From the NCBI GenBank assembly GCA_963422775.4, contig CAUJSJ030000086.1, positions 1-64,000 on the forward strand: DNA of 64,000 nucleotides, written 5' to 3'. The position numbers and the translations under genes were made by a program. The DNA comes from Pelomonas sp963422775. Its GTDB lineage: Bacteria > Pseudomonadota > Gammaproteobacteria > Burkholderiales > Burkholderiaceae_C. Positions 17,959-25,912 of the stretch are shown here, in pieces; within the stretch, counting starts at the first letter, position 1; the number at the start of each line of letters is the position of its first letter. The notes under the pieces were generated by a model. The model searched no databases and had not been told where the DNA came from. It saw only the letters and a program-made list of their open reading frames with translations.

Positions 17959-19446
17959 TCAGGGATGGGCAGCCATGACCTGGGCCACGGCGGCGGTCAA
18001 GCGCTTGCCGTACGGCACATGCAGGAACTCGTTCGGCCCGTGGGCATTGCTCTTGGGGCCCAGCACGCCGCAGACCATCATCTGCGCGGCCGGAAAGCCC
18101 TTCTGCAGCATGCTCATCAGCGGGATCGTGCCGCCCTGGCCGATGTAGCCCACCGGCGCGCCGAAGTGGGCCTGGCTGGCGTCGTTGAGCGCCTGGCTGA
18201 GCCAGGGCGACAGGTCGGGCGTATTCCAGCCAGTGGCGCCGAAGGCGCCGGCACGGCCGTCGGGCGTGAAGGTGACCTTGGCGTTGTAGGGCGCGTTGTC
18301 TTCCAGCAGCACCTTGAGCTTGAGTGCGGCCTCGTTGCCGTCGATCAGCGGCGGCAGGCGCAGGCTCAGCTTGAACGCCGTGAAGGGCCGCAGCACATTG
18401 CCGGCGTTCTTCAGTTCAGGGAAGCCGTCGGCACCCACCACCGACAGCGTCGGCCGCCAGGTGCGGTTCAGCAACACCTCGACCGGGTCGGTCGTCACCG
18501 GCAGCACCGGGCCGCCGTCTGCACCGCAGGCCCACGGCATGCGCTTGTAGACCTCCTCCTTCAGGATGGCCGCCGTCGCCTTGACCTGCTCCAGGCGCGC
18601 CCCGGGGATCTCGCAGTGAAAGCTCTCGGGCAGCAGGCGCCCGGTCTTGCTGTCCTCCAGGCGATCCAGCACCTGGCGCAGCACGCGGAAGGACGAGGGC
18701 ACGACGCCCGAGGCGTCGCCGCTGTGGATGCCTTCGGTCAGCACCTCGACCTTCAGCACGCCCGACACCATGCCGCGCAGCGAGGTCGTCAGCCAGAGCT
18801 GGTCGTAGTTGCCTGCGCCGGAGTCCAGGCAGACGACCAGGGACACATTGCCCAGCCGGGGCTTGAGCAGGTCGATGTAGGCCGGCAGGTCGAAGCTGCC
18901 GCTTTCCTCGCAGGTCTCGATGACGCCGACGCAGCGCGGGCGCGGGATGCCCTGGGCGTCCAGCGCCATGATGGCCGTCAGCGACGCGTAGACCGCGTAG
19001 CCGTCATCCGCGCCGCCGCGGCCGTAGAGCAGGCCGTTCTCGTACTTGGGCGTCCAGGGGCCGAGGTCGCTGCGCCAGCCGTTGAACTCGGGCTGCTTGT
19101 CCAGGTGGCCGTAGAGCAGGATGGTGTCGGTGCTTCCATCGGCATTTCGGGCCTTGGTGGCCGGCACCTCGAAGAAGATCACCGGCGTGCGGCCGGGGAT
19201 GCGCACGACCTCCAGCTTCAGCCCGGCGACTCGCTTGCTCTCCACCCAGGCCGCGGCCGTGGTCAGCACCTTCTCCAGATAGCCGTTCGCCGCCCAGTCG
19301 GCGTCGAACATCGGGCTCTTGGCCGGGATGGCGATGTAGTCGGTCAGCGCGGGGACGATCTCGTCGTCCCAGAGTGCTGAGGCGAACGCACCCAGCGCGG
19401 TGGCCTCGTCGGCTTGCAGGGGCAGATTGGGGTCTCTTGCATTCAT
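17959..19446 (-). CDS. M20 family metallopeptidase (dipeptidase-like)
   Basis: Zinc aminoacyl or dipeptide hydrolase of the M20/ArgE-DapE clan, 495 residues, predicted cytoplasmic. Metal and catalytic motifs are present: the His in LLYGHLDKQPEF (~105-116), the bridging Asp in YGRGGADDGYAVYA (~143-155), and catalytic Glu-Glu in IETCEESGSFD (~178-188). A dimerisation lid (HSGDASGVVPSSFR) and a final metal His (NAHGPNEFLHVPYGKR) follow. ATG 19446 is chosen because a GGAGCC-type ribosome site lies just upstream and family similarity starts there. The longer upstream frame runs antisense through the divergent lipoprotein gene. Confidence 0.92.
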   Translation of the reverse strand: MNARDPNLPLQADEATALGAFASALWDDEIVPALTDYIAIPAKSPMFDADWAANGYLEKVLTTAAAWVESKRVAGLKLEVVRIPGRTPVIFFEVPATKARNADGSTDTILLYGHLDKQPEFNGWRSDLGPWTPKYENGLLYGRGGADDGYAVYASLTAIMALDAQGIPRPRCVGVIETCEESGSFDLPAYIDLLKPRLGNVSLVVCLDSGAGNYDQLWLTTSLRGMVSGVLKVEVLTEGIHSGDASGVVPSSFRVLRQVLDRLEDSKTGRLLPESFHCEIPGARLEQVKATAAILKEEVYKRMPWACGADGGPVLPVTTDPVEVLLNRTWRPTLSVVGADGFPELKNAGNVLRPFTAFKLSLRLPPLIDGNEAALKLKVLLEDNAPYNAKVTFTPDGRAGAFGATGWNTPDLSPWLSQALNDASQAHFGAPVGYIGQGGTIPLMSMLQKGFPAAQMMVCGVLGPKSNAHGPNEFLHVPYGKRLTAAVAQVMAAHP

Positions 19447-19548
19447 GGCGGCTCCTTCGGCGCTCGTGACGCCGGCCTTCGAGTTTAGGACGCCTGGGAT
19501 AACTACCGGCGGCGCCGGGCATGACCAGCGCTTAGGCTCAGCGCCACC

Positions 19549-20889
19549 ATGACACGCCCGCTGCTGCTTGCCCTTTTCGCGCTGCTGACCCTGCTGACGG
19601 GTTGCGCCTCCGGCCCCAAGTTCACCGTGGACGACGGCCGCAAGGTCGACGAAGGCTTGCTGGCCGGCATGCGCGCCTATGGCGCCGGCGAGCGCCTGAT
19701 CCGCCCGGCCATCGCCCGCAGCGCGGCGCTCCACGACAGGGACTGTGACAAGCAGTGGGAGCTGCCTTTCGCCGTGGCCACCAGCGCGGGCTGGAGCGCG
19801 GACGACCGCGTCGCCTGGGCACGCGCCCTGCAGGTGGACGAACGCCTGACCGTCATCGCCGTGACGCAGGACTCGCCGCTGCCCATGGGCACGCGCATCA
19901 ACCATGTGGCCGGCCAGGCCAGCGACGACGGCGAGAAGCTGCTGGAGTGGCTGGCCGAGGCGCGCGACAACGGCAAGCCCTTCACCGTCGGCACGGCGGC
20001 CGGCAAGCCCGTGCAGATCAAGCCCTTCGAGGTCTGCCGCGGCTACACGCGCTTCGCGCCGCCCAACACGCCGCAGCTGCAGGACTACCACTGGCTGCTC
20101 AGCCTGCACCCGCTGGAGGTGACGCTGGCCGAGCCCACGCCCGATGAGGCGCTGTGGGCCGTGCTGTGGACGCAAGGCTTGTCCGAAGAGGGCGGTGCCC
20201 GCATGAAGACCTACCACTACGCGATCAAGATTGCCGGCACCCTGTACAACCTGGCCACGCTGGCCTCGGGCGTCAAGGCCGCGGCGCTGGCCGCGGACGC
20301 CGCCATCAGCGCGGCCAAGAGCGCCGCCGCCAATGTGGCCAGCGAGTTCCTCAAGCAGCAGCTCATCGAGCAGGGCAAGGCGCTGGCCGCGCAGAAGATC
20401 CGCGAAGGCTTGGTCGACGCCGCCCAGCAGCTGACGCGTCAGCAGGTGCTCAACGTGATGCAGGCCGCGGCCGCCAACCGCGGATCACTCTCGGGCATCT
20501 CGCGCATCGCGGCCACCGCCTTCGAGCGCGCCGACGCCTGGGCCTTCACGCGCATGGCCGCACTCGGCGCGCCGCCGCTGGCCGGCTTCACGCTGCACCA
20601 GAAGCTCGTCGAACGCAGCCTCGCCGCCAACGCCTTGCTGTTCGACGCCGACCGGCTGGCGGCGCTGAACAAGGTGGCCGCGGCCCGCGGCTTCGAGGCC
20701 GAGATCGTCGCCATCCTCGGCGGCTTCCGAGCCGACGCACTGCTGGCCGAGATCGGCGCCATGCCGCTGGCCTCGGCACAGGGAACCTTCGCCTTCGACA
20801 ACCCGGACGACCCGGGCGCCGGCCGTTTCTCGCGCGGTCTCATCGACGCCATGCTCGAAATGCCCGCCGAGTCGGCCCGCAAGAAATGA
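19549..20889 (+). CDS. Lipoprotein resembling PDZ-M48 metalloproteases but without the zinc motif
   Basis: Function unknown. It has 446 residues with a lipobox (LLTGC, Cys19). Residues ~55-175 contain a conserved DC and a PDZ-like stretch (LPMGTRINHVAGQAS). At ~195-212, DEALWAVLWTQGLSEE can be aligned to the DELALVLAHELAHN region of M48 lipoproteins, with TQGLS in place of HExxH. FERADAWAFTRMAALG (~324-340) resembles the downstream M48 ExD-helix. Between them lies an Ala-rich helical region (~235-300). This suggests a dead protease, though that remains a by-eye alignment. It overlaps the next gene by 4 nt (ATGA). Confidence 0.6.
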   Translation: MTRPLLLALFALLTLLTGCASGPKFTVDDGRKVDEGLLAGMRAYGAGERLIRPAIARSAALHDRDCDKQWELPFAVATSAGWSADDRVAWARALQVDERLTVIAVTQDSPLPMGTRINHVAGQASDDGEKLLEWLAEARDNGKPFTVGTAAGKPVQIKPFEVCRGYTRFAPPNTPQLQDYHWLLSLHPLEVTLAEPTPDEALWAVLWTQGLSEEGGARMKTYHYAIKIAGTLYNLATLASGVKAAALAADAAISAAKSAAANVASEFLKQQLIEQGKALAAQKIREGLVDAAQQLTRQQVLNVMQAAAANRGSLSGISRIAATAFERADAWAFTRMAALGAPPLAGFTLHQKLVERSLAANALLFDADRLAALNKVAAARGFEAEIVAILGGFRADALLAEIGAMPLASAQGTFAFDNPDDPGAGRFSRGLIDAMLEMPAESARKK

Positions 20890-22640
20890 AGTTCGTCACC
20901 GCCCTGCTGCTGCTCGCGGCCACGTTGGCCCAGGCCCAGACGCCGCCCGAGCCTGCCGCCAGCGCCCCAGAGAGCGCCGCCTCCGCGCCCGACCCCGCGG
21001 CGTCCGAACCCGCGGCCGCGCCGCCCCCGCCACCGCCCAGCTGCGCGCAGCTGACCAGCCGCGCGCTGTCGGCCGACCTGCGCGCCGCCACCGCGCAGTC
21101 GCAGAACCAGCCGCTGCAGGCCCTGGTCAAGCTGCACGACGAGGCCGTCGCGCAGTGGGGCGGCGCCATCGCCGCCTGCGATGGTCGCGCCCGCGAGCGC
21201 GCACAACGCAACCTGGCCGACAGCCAGAAGACCCGCGACGCGCTGGCCGAGAAACTGCAGGCCGGCAGCCAGTGCGAGACCGCCCACAGCGAAGCCGCTG
21301 CGCTGCAGGAGCTGGCGCGCGCGGCCTTCGGCGAGCGCCGCTTCAGCGACGCCGCCAGCCTCTACCGCAAGGCCGAGGGCATGTGGGAGCTGGCCGCCGA
21401 GCAGTGCAACGGCAGCCAGCAGCAGACTGCCCAGCGCCGCCGCGAGCAGAGCGAGATCGACGGCCACAACGCCGAGTTCTGCGCCCCTCCCTTCGAGCGT
21501 GCCCGCGAGTTCTCCAGCAAGCTGCGCAACAGCGGCGCCGCTTTGCCGCTGGCCGAGCGCCAGACGCAGAGCCAGATCGGCGAGACGCTGTGGCGCGACA
21601 CCGCCAAGCTCTGCAAGGGCAGCGCCCAGGAGCTGGCACTGAACAACGCCCAGGCGCTGGCCCGCGAACGCGGCACGCCGTGGGTGGCGACGGCGCTGCC
21701 GGGTGCGTCGGCCCCAGCACCGGCGCCGGCAACAGCAGTGGCCCAGGTCGCCAAACCAGGCGCAGCAACGGCAGTGCCAGCGCCAACGGCGGCCAAGCCC
21801 GCCGCCAGCCCGCCGCCGGCCGCTGCGGCACCGCTGCGCCAGGCAGCCGCCACGCCCATCGCACCGCTCGCAGTGGCAGCAGCGCCCGCGCCACCCCCCG
21901 CACCCGAGCCCAAGGTCTTCGACCGCACGGCCGGCGACACCCGCTACGTCGGCCAGTTCACGCGCAATGACGACGACACGGTCACCGGCAGCGGCCGCGT
22001 CGAGTGGAAGAACGGCGACGTCTACGAAGGGCCGCTGAACCACAGCCGCCGCGAGGGCGTCGGCGAGATCCGCTGGGCCACCGGCCAGCGCTACAAGGGC
22101 GACTGGGCGGCCGACCGCGCCACCGGCCGCGGCGTGATGAGCTTCTCCAACGGCAACCACTACGACGGCACACTGGTCGACGGCCAGCCGGAGGGCGAAG
22201 GCAAGCTGACCTATTCCTCAGGCGACGTCTACACCGGCCAGATCCGCCAGGGCCTGCCGCACGGCAAGGGCAGCTACGTCTGGATGAGCGGGCAGCGCTA
22301 CGAGGGCGAGTGGGTCAACGACAAGCCTCAGGGCCAGGGCAAGATGCGCTTTTCCAACGGCAACCAGTACGAAGGCCAGATGGCGGCCGGCCTGCCCCAG
22401 GGCCGCGGCCGCATGGTGTTCCCGAGCGGCGACGTCTACGAGGGTCTGTTCGAGGCCGGCAAGGCGCACGGCGAAGGCAAATACGCCTGGAAGAGTGGCG
22501 AGCGCTACGAAGGCGGCTGGGCACGCGGCCTCAAGCATGGCCAGGGCGTCTTCTACTGGCCCAGCGGCGACCGGTGGGAGGGCGTCTTCAAGGAAGACGA
22601 GCGCACCGACGAAGGCTTCACCGTGCGCAAAGGAAGCTAG
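20886..22640 (+). CDS. Exported MORN-repeat protein
   Basis: A 584-residue exported protein. It has a signal peptide (LLLLAATLAQAQ, 1-~18), a Pro/Ala-rich linker, a Cys-containing helical domain (~50-270), a second Ala/Pro linker, then 9-10 tandem MORN repeats of 23 residues from about 355 to the end (pattern G-x-Y-x-G-x(10)-G-x-G, for example RYEGEWVNDKPQGQGKMRFS). MORN arrays form beta-hairpin surfaces for lipid or protein binding. ATG 20886 overlaps the stop of the preceding lipoprotein gene, so the two are coupled and may form one envelope assembly. The much longer upstream frame is shadow. Confidence 0.88.
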   Translation: MKFVTALLLLAATLAQAQTPPEPAASAPESAASAPDPAASEPAAAPPPPPPSCAQLTSRALSADLRAATAQSQNQPLQALVKLHDEAVAQWGGAIAACDGRARERAQRNLADSQKTRDALAEKLQAGSQCETAHSEAAALQELARAAFGERRFSDAASLYRKAEGMWELAAEQCNGSQQQTAQRRREQSEIDGHNAEFCAPPFERAREFSSKLRNSGAALPLAERQTQSQIGETLWRDTAKLCKGSAQELALNNAQALARERGTPWVATALPGASAPAPAPATAVAQVAKPGAATAVPAPTAAKPAASPPPAAAAPLRQAAATPIAPLAVAAAPAPPPAPEPKVFDRTAGDTRYVGQFTRNDDDTVTGSGRVEWKNGDVYEGPLNHSRREGVGEIRWATGQRYKGDWAADRATGRGVMSFSNGNHYDGTLVDGQPEGEGKLTYSSGDVYTGQIRQGLPHGKGSYVWMSGQRYEGEWVNDKPQGQGKMRFSNGNQYEGQMAAGLPQGRGRMVFPSGDVYEGLFEAGKAHGEGKYAWKSGERYEGGWARGLKHGQGVFYWPSGDRWEGVFKEDERTDEGFTVRKGS

Positions 22641-22703
22641 GGTTTCAGGCCCAAGAAGGCTGCGTCCGCTACGCTGTCGACATCAACTCCGCTGGAAACC
22701 ACC

Positions 22704-22892
22704 ATGAAAACCTTGCTCACCGCCGCCGCCCTCGCCATCGCCTTTGCCGCCCCGGCCGCCGAGGCGCGCGTGGCCAAGCACCACACCGGCAGCCACGTCA
22801 GCAGCGGCGTGCAGGCCAAGGCTGCCACCAAGAAAGCCACCAAGGCCAAGCACAAGAAGGCCGCCAAGAAGGGGCACAAGAAGTCGGCCTGA
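22704..22892 (+). CDS. Small exported Lys/Ala-rich basic protein, 62 residues
   Basis: A signal peptide (ALAIAFAAPAAEA, 1-~21) precedes a mature part made almost wholly of Lys, Ala, His and Thr (KKATKAKHKKAAKKGHKKSA). It resembles other tiny histone-tail-like or acid-shock-type exported proteins. No enzymatic role is possible; binding of polyanions such as LPS or nucleic acid is a guess. It begins 63 nt after the MORN gene, with no clear promoter or terminator. Confidence 0.6.
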   Translation: MKTLLTAAALAIAFAAPAAEARVAKHHTGSHVSSGVQAKAATKKATKAKHKKAAKKGHKKSA

Positions 22893-22902
22893 GACGCTGA
22901 AA

Positions 22903-23060
22903 CCTAGGAGGCTGTCGAGCTTTGGGCCGGGGCGATTTGCGGGGCGATTCGGCGTTGCCGACTCGTTGTGGGGGGGCAATCCCACGCCTCGCCGGCGCCT
23001 TGCCTCGCCCCGCAACTCGCCCCGGCGCGCACCCGGCCCAAAGCCCGACAGCCTCCTAGG
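22903..23060. repeat. 158-bp palindromic (MITE-like) element
   Basis: Left end CCTAGGAGGCTGTCGAGCTT continues to GGGCCGGG at 22931. The right end at 23032-23060 is its reverse complement with one mismatch over 29 bp. The similarity continues inward (GGGGCGATTTGCGGGGCGA against GGGGCGAGTTGCGGGGCGA), so nearly the whole element folds on itself, with an inner GTGGG...CCCAC hairpin. There is no ORF inside. The terminal CCTAGG provides the TAG stop of the adjacent minus-strand gene. Confidence 0.85.
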
Positions 23061-23907
23061 GCCGGATGAAGTAGCGCGACGGGATGGCGCGCGTGGCGTC
23101 GCTCAGCCCGGGGTTGTCGATCTGCAGCACCCGGCGCTGCGCCAATCCGGCCTGCGCGAGCACGCCATGCCGGGCTGCAAACAGCGTGTTGAACGAGCCA
23201 TCATCGAAGGCCCGCGTCAACCCCTCGGTGATGGCCGCATGGCGCTCACCGTCGCCACGACGCACGAAGAACAGGCGCGCGAATGGGTAGACCAGGGCGA
23301 GGTCGGGCTCCACGACGGCATCCGGCGCCAGCGCCTGCCACTGGGTCAGCAGGTCGTGGATCTCGTTGAGGCCCAGGGGCAAGTAGTCGAACCGGCCCGC
23401 CTGCAACTGGCGGAACAACGTCGGCAGATCGCCACCGCTGACAACCTCCAGGCCGGCGGCGAGCAGCAACTGCGTATCGGGCCAGTCCTGGCCCTGCCCG
23501 GCACGGAGCCGGGCAAGGCCGGGCAGGTCGTGCACCGCGTGGAAGGCGGGCACCATGCCGGCCCGCACCAGCAAAAGTCGCCAGCCACTGAGGCCCCGGT
23601 CGATGGGCAGGTGCACCGGCTGGAAGCGGGCCTCGAAGGCGCGGCTGGTGCCCATGTCCATCACATCGATTTCGCCCTTCTCCAGTTGGAGCAGCGAGCG
23701 CCGGTAGTTGGTGGACGCGGGTGCCTGCAACAGCTCGAAGCGCCGCCCCCATTTCTGCAGCGCCAGGCGCAGAACCTGGTAGCCGAAGGCCTCTTCGCCC
23801 TGGTCGTTGACACGCGGGTAGCCAAAGCGCAGCGGCGCCGCCTGGGCCCGCACCCAAGGCGCCACACCGGCGGCCAGCATCGAGGCAAGGAAACGGGCGC
23901 GCTGCAT
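23056..23907 (-). CDS. Exported solute-binding-like protein, orphan
   Basis: A 283-residue exported protein. A signal peptide (LAAGVAPWVRAQA, ~1-23) is followed by a fold resembling amino-acid-type periplasmic binding proteins (LRFGYPRVNDQGEEAFGYQV; EIDVMDMGTSRAFEARFQPV; a Phe/Arg-rich core). Ligand-binding residues cannot be assigned. No transporter or kinase gene is adjacent, so it may be a sensor partner or an orphan. The TAG stop lies within the terminal CCTAGG of the palindromic element. The start is bordered by a half copy of the same repeat, so the gene is bracketed by repeat DNA. Confidence 0.75.
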   Translation of the reverse strand: MQRARFLASMLAAGVAPWVRAQAAPLRFGYPRVNDQGEEAFGYQVLRLALQKWGRRFELLQAPASTNYRRSLLQLEKGEIDVMDMGTSRAFEARFQPVHLPIDRGLSGWRLLLVRAGMVPAFHAVHDLPGLARLRAGQGQDWPDTQLLLAAGLEVVSGGDLPTLFRQLQAGRFDYLPLGLNEIHDLLTQWQALAPDAVVEPDLALVYPFARLFFVRRGDGERHAAITEGLTRAFDDGSFNTLFAARHGVLAQAGLAQRRVLQIDNPGLSDATRAIPSRYFIRP

Positions 23908-23951
23908 GGCCCGAGCGTATGCGAATCGGCGCGCGCCGCGGCGCCTGGCGC

Positions 23952-23981
23952 CTGTCGGGCTTTGGGCCGCGTGCGCGTCGG
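23952..23981 (+). repeat. Half copy of the palindromic element
   Basis: CTGTCGGGCTTTGGGCCG followed by a GTGCGCG segment matches one arm of the 158-bp element at 28 of 30 positions. It sits between the metW stop and the start of the solute-binding-like gene. No second arm is present. Confidence 0.7.
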
Positions 23982-23989
23982 CAGGCCGC

Positions 23990-24565
23990 TCACTCGCGCT
24001 GGAACTTGAACACGGCGACGCTCGCCATCAGGTTGGGCATCGTGCGCACGACGCCGCCGTTCTGCAGTCCGAAGCTGTCGAGGATCTTGAGCCGGTTCTT
24101 GCGCGCCAGCACGCCGAAGTCGGCAAAGGTGCCGACGCGGATGTTGGGCGTGTCGTACCACTCGTAGGGAAGCGCCTTGGTCACCGGCATGCGCCCGAAC
24201 AACACCTGCAGCCGGTTGGGCCAGTGGGCGAAGTTGGGGAAGCTGACGATGCCCATCTTGCCCACGCGCGCCGTCTCCTTGAGCATGGCTTCGGCGTTGC
24301 GCAGGTTCTGCAGCGTCTCCAGTTGCAGCACGACGTCAAAGCTCTGGTCCTCGAAGATGGCCAGCCCCTCTTCGAGGTTGCGCTGGATGACGTTGACGCC
24401 GCGCTTCACGCCCGCCAGCAGGTTGGCGTCGTCCAGTTCCACGCCGTAGCCGCTGCAGCCCTTGTGCCTGATGAGGTGCTCCAGCAGCTCGCCGGTGCCG
24501 CAACCCAGGTCGAGCACGCGCGAGCCGGGCGGCACCAGGGCCGCAATCGCGGGATCGAAGCTCAT
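23990..24565 (-). CDS. metW: Methionine biosynthesis protein MetW
   Basis: Class I methyltransferase-fold protein, 191 residues, that works with MetX in homoserine acylation. The nucleotide-binding motif VLDLGCGTGELLEHL (~17-31) is intact, as are VIQRNLEEGL and the family C-terminal stretch with NLRNAEAMLKETARVG and WYDTPNIRVGTFADF. The ATG overlaps the metX stop (ATGA), so the two are translationally coupled. Family work suggests MetW is needed for MetX activity in many proteobacteria. Confidence 0.94.
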   Translation of the reverse strand: MSFDPAIAALVPPGSRVLDLGCGTGELLEHLIRHKGCSGYGVELDDANLLAGVKRGVNVIQRNLEEGLAIFEDQSFDVVLQLETLQNLRNAEAMLKETARVGKMGIVSFPNFAHWPNRLQVLFGRMPVTKALPYEWYDTPNIRVGTFADFGVLARKNRLKILDSFGLQNGGVVRTMPNLMASVAVFKFQRE

Positions 24566-25731
24566 ATCGCTATCCCCTTGAACTGCAACCCAGGCCGTTG
24601 CAACTCCGCGGCGATGCGCTCGAAATAGGCGCCGAGCACGCCGTGATAGCGCGGATCGTCGAGCAGGAAGGCGTCGTGGCCATGCGGCGCGTCGATCTCC
24701 GCGTAACTCACGTCCAGCCGGTTGTCGAGCAGGGCCTTGACGATCTCGCGTGAGCGGTCCGGCGAGAAGCGCCAGTCCGTCGTGAAGCTGGCGATGAGGA
24801 ACTTGGCCCGTGCCTTGGCGAAGGCCCGCGACAGGTCGCCGCCGTGTTCGGAAGCGGGGTCGAAATAATCCAGCGCGCGGGTGATCAGCAGATAGGTGTT
24901 GGCGTCGAAGTAGTCGCTGAACTTGTCGCCCTGGTAGCGCAGATAGCTCTCGATCTGGAACTCGATGTCCTGCGTCGAATAGCCCAGCGCCGCACCCTTC
25001 AACTCGCGGCCGAACTTCTCGGCCATCACGTCGTCGCTCAGGTAGGTGATGTGGCCGATCATGCGCGCCACGCGCAGGCCGCGCTTGGGCACCACGCCGT
25101 GCTCGTAGAAGTGGCCGCCATGGAAGTCGGGATCGGTCACGATGGCGCGGCGGGCCACCTCGTTGAAGGCGATGTTCTGCGCCGACAGGTTGGGCGCCGT
25201 CGCGATGGCGATGCAGTGGCTTAAGCGCTCGGGGTAGCGCAGCGCCCAGTCCAGCGCCTGCATGCCGCCCAAGCTGCCGCCCAGCACCGCCGCGAGCTTC
25301 AGGATGCCGAAGCGCTCGACGACGCGGGCCTGCGCGTCCACCCAGTCCTGCACGGTGACGACGGGGAAGTCGGCGCCCCAGGCCTGACCGGTCGCCGGGT
25401 TGATGTGCATCGGGCCGGTCGAGCCGAAGCAGGAGCCGAGGTTGTTGACGCCGATGACGAAGAACTTGTCCGTGTCCAGCGGCTTGCCCGGGCCGATGAG
25501 GTTGTCCCACCAGCCCTCGCTCTTGGACTGGCCGGCATAGGTGCCGGCGACATGGTGGCTGGCGTTCAGCGCATGGCAGACGAGCACCGCGTTGCTGCGC
25601 TCGGCGTTCAGCTGGCCGTAGGTCTCGACCGTCAGGTCGTAGGCGCCAAGGCTGGCGCCGCTGCGCAGCGGCAGCGGCTCGTCGAAATGGAAACTCTGCG
25701 GCGACACGTCGCCGACGCTTTGGCCCGTCAT
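24562..25731 (-). CDS. metX: Homoserine O-acyltransferase MetX
   Basis: Activates homoserine by acetylation or succinylation, the first committed step to methionine. It has 389 residues with an alpha/beta-hydrolase fold. The nucleophile elbow is GGSLGGMQALDW, and the catalytic His lies in DAPHGHDAFLLD near the C-terminus. Conserved NNLGSCFGSTGP and HALNASHHVAG segments are present. Whether acetyl- or succinyl-CoA is used cannot be read with certainty here. I chose ATG 25731 because family homology starts there and the region upstream forms a riboswitch and terminator rather than protein. Coupled to metW. Confidence 0.95.
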   Translation of the reverse strand: MTGQSVGDVSPQSFHFDEPLPLRSGASLGAYDLTVETYGQLNAERSNAVLVCHALNASHHVAGTYAGQSKSEGWWDNLIGPGKPLDTDKFFVIGVNNLGSCFGSTGPMHINPATGQAWGADFPVVTVQDWVDAQARVVERFGILKLAAVLGGSLGGMQALDWALRYPERLSHCIAIATAPNLSAQNIAFNEVARRAIVTDPDFHGGHFYEHGVVPKRGLRVARMIGHITYLSDDVMAEKFGRELKGAALGYSTQDIEFQIESYLRYQGDKFSDYFDANTYLLITRALDYFDPASEHGGDLSRAFAKARAKFLIASFTTDWRFSPDRSREIVKALLDNRLDVSYAEIDAPHGHDAFLLDDPRYHGVLGAYFERIAAELQRPGLQFKGIAI

Positions 25732-25747
25732 GGCCCACTCCAGAAAA

Positions 25748-25776
25748 AGCAAAAAACCGGCGGCCACTGAAGCGGA
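25748..25776 (-). terminator. Attenuator hairpin in the metX leader
   Basis: On the minus strand, ACCGGCG...CGCCGGT with a ~14-nt loop is followed by TTTTTTGCTTTTT. It lies about 20 nt before the metX ATG and directly after the probable SAM-II aptamer. This is the layout expected for transcriptional attenuation when SAM is high. Confidence 0.7.
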
Positions 25777-25784
25777 CGCCGGTT

Positions 25785-25850
25785 GCTCGGAGCCCTGTTT
25801 AGCGGCATTTGTAGAGCGCCCGCAATCCGGAACAAATCGGCGCTTGATGG
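25785..25850 (-). promoter_or_regulatory. Probable SAM-II (metA/SAM-alpha) riboswitch controlling metX-metW
   Basis: On the minus strand, stem strand AGCGCC (25844-25839) is followed by GATTTG, a loop with CCGGATTGCG, the pairing strand GGCGCT (25820-25815), then CTACAAAT and GCTAAA (25803-25798). GATTTG, TTGC, AAA and GCTAAA in this order are the conserved blocks of the SAM-II class, known upstream of metX/metA. A downstream TCCG can pair with CGGA in the loop as the pseudoknot. Covariance scoring was not possible, so this is a strong match by eye. Confidence 0.7.
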
Positions 25851-25900
25851 CTGCCAAGTCTAGCGGCATCGCTTGCTTGCAGTTACTAAACACTTGACCA

Positions 25901-25906
25901 ATAATA
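25901..25906 (-). promoter_or_regulatory. Candidate -10 element for the metX leader (shared divergent promoter region)
   Basis: TATTAT read on the minus strand places transcription start about 45 nt before the riboswitch. The same stretch read on the plus strand gives AATAAT, 17 nt after TTGCAG (25877-25882), a possible promoter for the divergent tetR gene that would give an almost leaderless message. Confidence 0.3.
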
Positions 25907-25912
25907 GCCCGC

